Shown: positions 16,352 to 16,893 of the stretch, one piece after another | Layout of the letters: every line of letters starts with the position of its first letter | Position numbering within the stretch: position 1 is the first letter of the stretch | From: Bacteroidales bacterium | GTDB lineage: Bacteria; Bacteroidota; Bacteroidia; Bacteroidales; JAAUTT01 | Assembly (NCBI GenBank): GCA_025350365.1 | Contig: JANXXY010000258.1 | Coordinates: 1-16,893 of the forward strand | DNA length: 16,893 nucleotides | Direction: 5' to 3' | The notes under the pieces: model-generated | Seen by the model: the letters and a program-made list of their open reading frames with translations, nothing else | Told to the model about the DNA's origin: nothing | Database searches by the model: none | Made by a program: the position numbers and the translations under genes

Positions 16352-16893
16352 ACTTTTTAACCGTAAAGTTCACCAGTGGTTCACTCGGTTCTTTTGCCTG
16401 ATCGCAATTGGTTGTCTTGCATTACAATCGTGCGACAGGGATAAGAACAATCCGGGAAGTGATTATTTCCCGGATATGGCATATTCCAAGGCTTATGAGA
16501 CTTATGCACCAAATCCGAATTTCCCGGATGGGAAAACTTTGCAAGCTCCGGTTGAAGGTACTATTTCGAGGGAGGCAGAACACTATCCTTATAAAAAGAT
16601 TGATTCTGACATACCCAAAGCAGCCAAAATGAAAAACCCGTTATTGCCGGATACTGAAAATATTGCACGTGGAAAAATAGTATATCAGAATATTTGTCTT
16701 CAGTGTCACGGAAAAAATGGCGATGGAAAAGGCCATTTATATGTTTCCGGAAAATATCCTTATCCGCCGGCTAACCTTGTGAGTCAAAAGATTATAAATA
16801 GAACCGATGGTGAAATGTTTCATACAATTACTGTAGGATATGGCATTATGGCGCCTCATGGTATTATTGTAAGACCCGATGACAGATGGAAAA
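16341..16893 (+). CDS. actE: ACIII subunit ActE, monoheme cytochrome c lipoprotein (partial)
   Basis: Runs off the right edge after 184 codons. The ATG overlaps the last 11 bases of actD in another frame. The N-terminus is a lipoprotein signal: basic MKYRLFNRK, hydrophobic core, and lipobox ALQSC with Cys31. A proline- and tyrosine-rich linker (YFPDMAYSKAYETYAPNPNF) is typical of ActE. It is followed by GKIVYQNICLQCHGKNGDG with the heme motif at Cys119-Cys122-His123. Met170 in GYGIMAPHG is the candidate sixth heme ligand. ActE is the anchored monoheme subunit that can pass electrons to a partner oxidase. actF and possibly oxidase genes should follow beyond the window. Confidence 0.93.
   Translation, partial: MKYRLFNRKVHQWFTRFFCLIAIGCLALQSCDRDKNNPGSDYFPDMAYSKAYETYAPNPNFPDGKTLQAPVEGTISREAEHYPYKKIDSDIPKAAKMKNPLLPDTENIARGKIVYQNICLQCHGKNGDGKGHLYVSGKYPYPPANLVSQKIINRTDGEMFHTITVGYGIMAPHGIIVRPDDRWK

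Noticed and set aside
16408..16632. 74-codon plus-strand ORF near the right edge
   Set aside because: It is out of frame within actE, whose lipobox, linker and CLQCH heme motif are clear.

Overview
The window looks like chromosomal DNA of a Bacteroidota bacterium. The evidence is low GC, genes without obvious Shine-Dalgarno sites, -7 elements of the TAnnTTTG type, a cydA operon headed by a DUF4492 gene, and the act (alternative complex III) gene order typical of this phylum. The genus cannot be read from the sequence; a marine or anaerobe-related lineage such as Marinilabiliales/Prolixibacteraceae is only a guess.

Layout. The left edge (1-331) has no gene but holds a 22-bp direct repeat and a boxA-like motif. 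Then come an acyl-CoA dehydrogenase-family gene (minus), a divergent LiaF/DUF2154-like small membrane protein gene (plus), and a convergent dGTPase-family HD phosphohydrolase gene (minus). After a 315-bp spacer with a rho-independent terminator lies a large lipoprotein gene with LVIVD-like repeats and a C-terminal DUF4114 domain (minus).

The right two thirds are respiratory. On the minus strand is a cytochrome bd quinol oxidase operon: DUF4492 gene, cydA, cydB, and a previously easy-to-miss 35-codon gene 22 nt after cydB. Its product has the WYxxW and glutamate pattern of CydX. Across a 487-bp divergent intergenic region, the plus strand carries actA (six CXXCH motifs), actB (Tat-exported molybdopterin-like plus Fe-S protein), actC (NrfD-like quinol-binding membrane protein), actD (DUF3341) and the start of actE (monoheme lipoprotein cytochrome), which runs off the window. 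The two back-to-back operons encode two alternative exits for menaquinol electrons: bd oxidase directly to oxygen, and ACIII towards cytochrome c or a linked heme-copper oxidase.

The oddest structure is a 300-bp tandem array of a 10-bp unit inserted between actB and actC. It leaves the plus strand without a single C for 330 nt and separates two genes whose products form one complex. The two best leads are this array and the CydX-like small gene.
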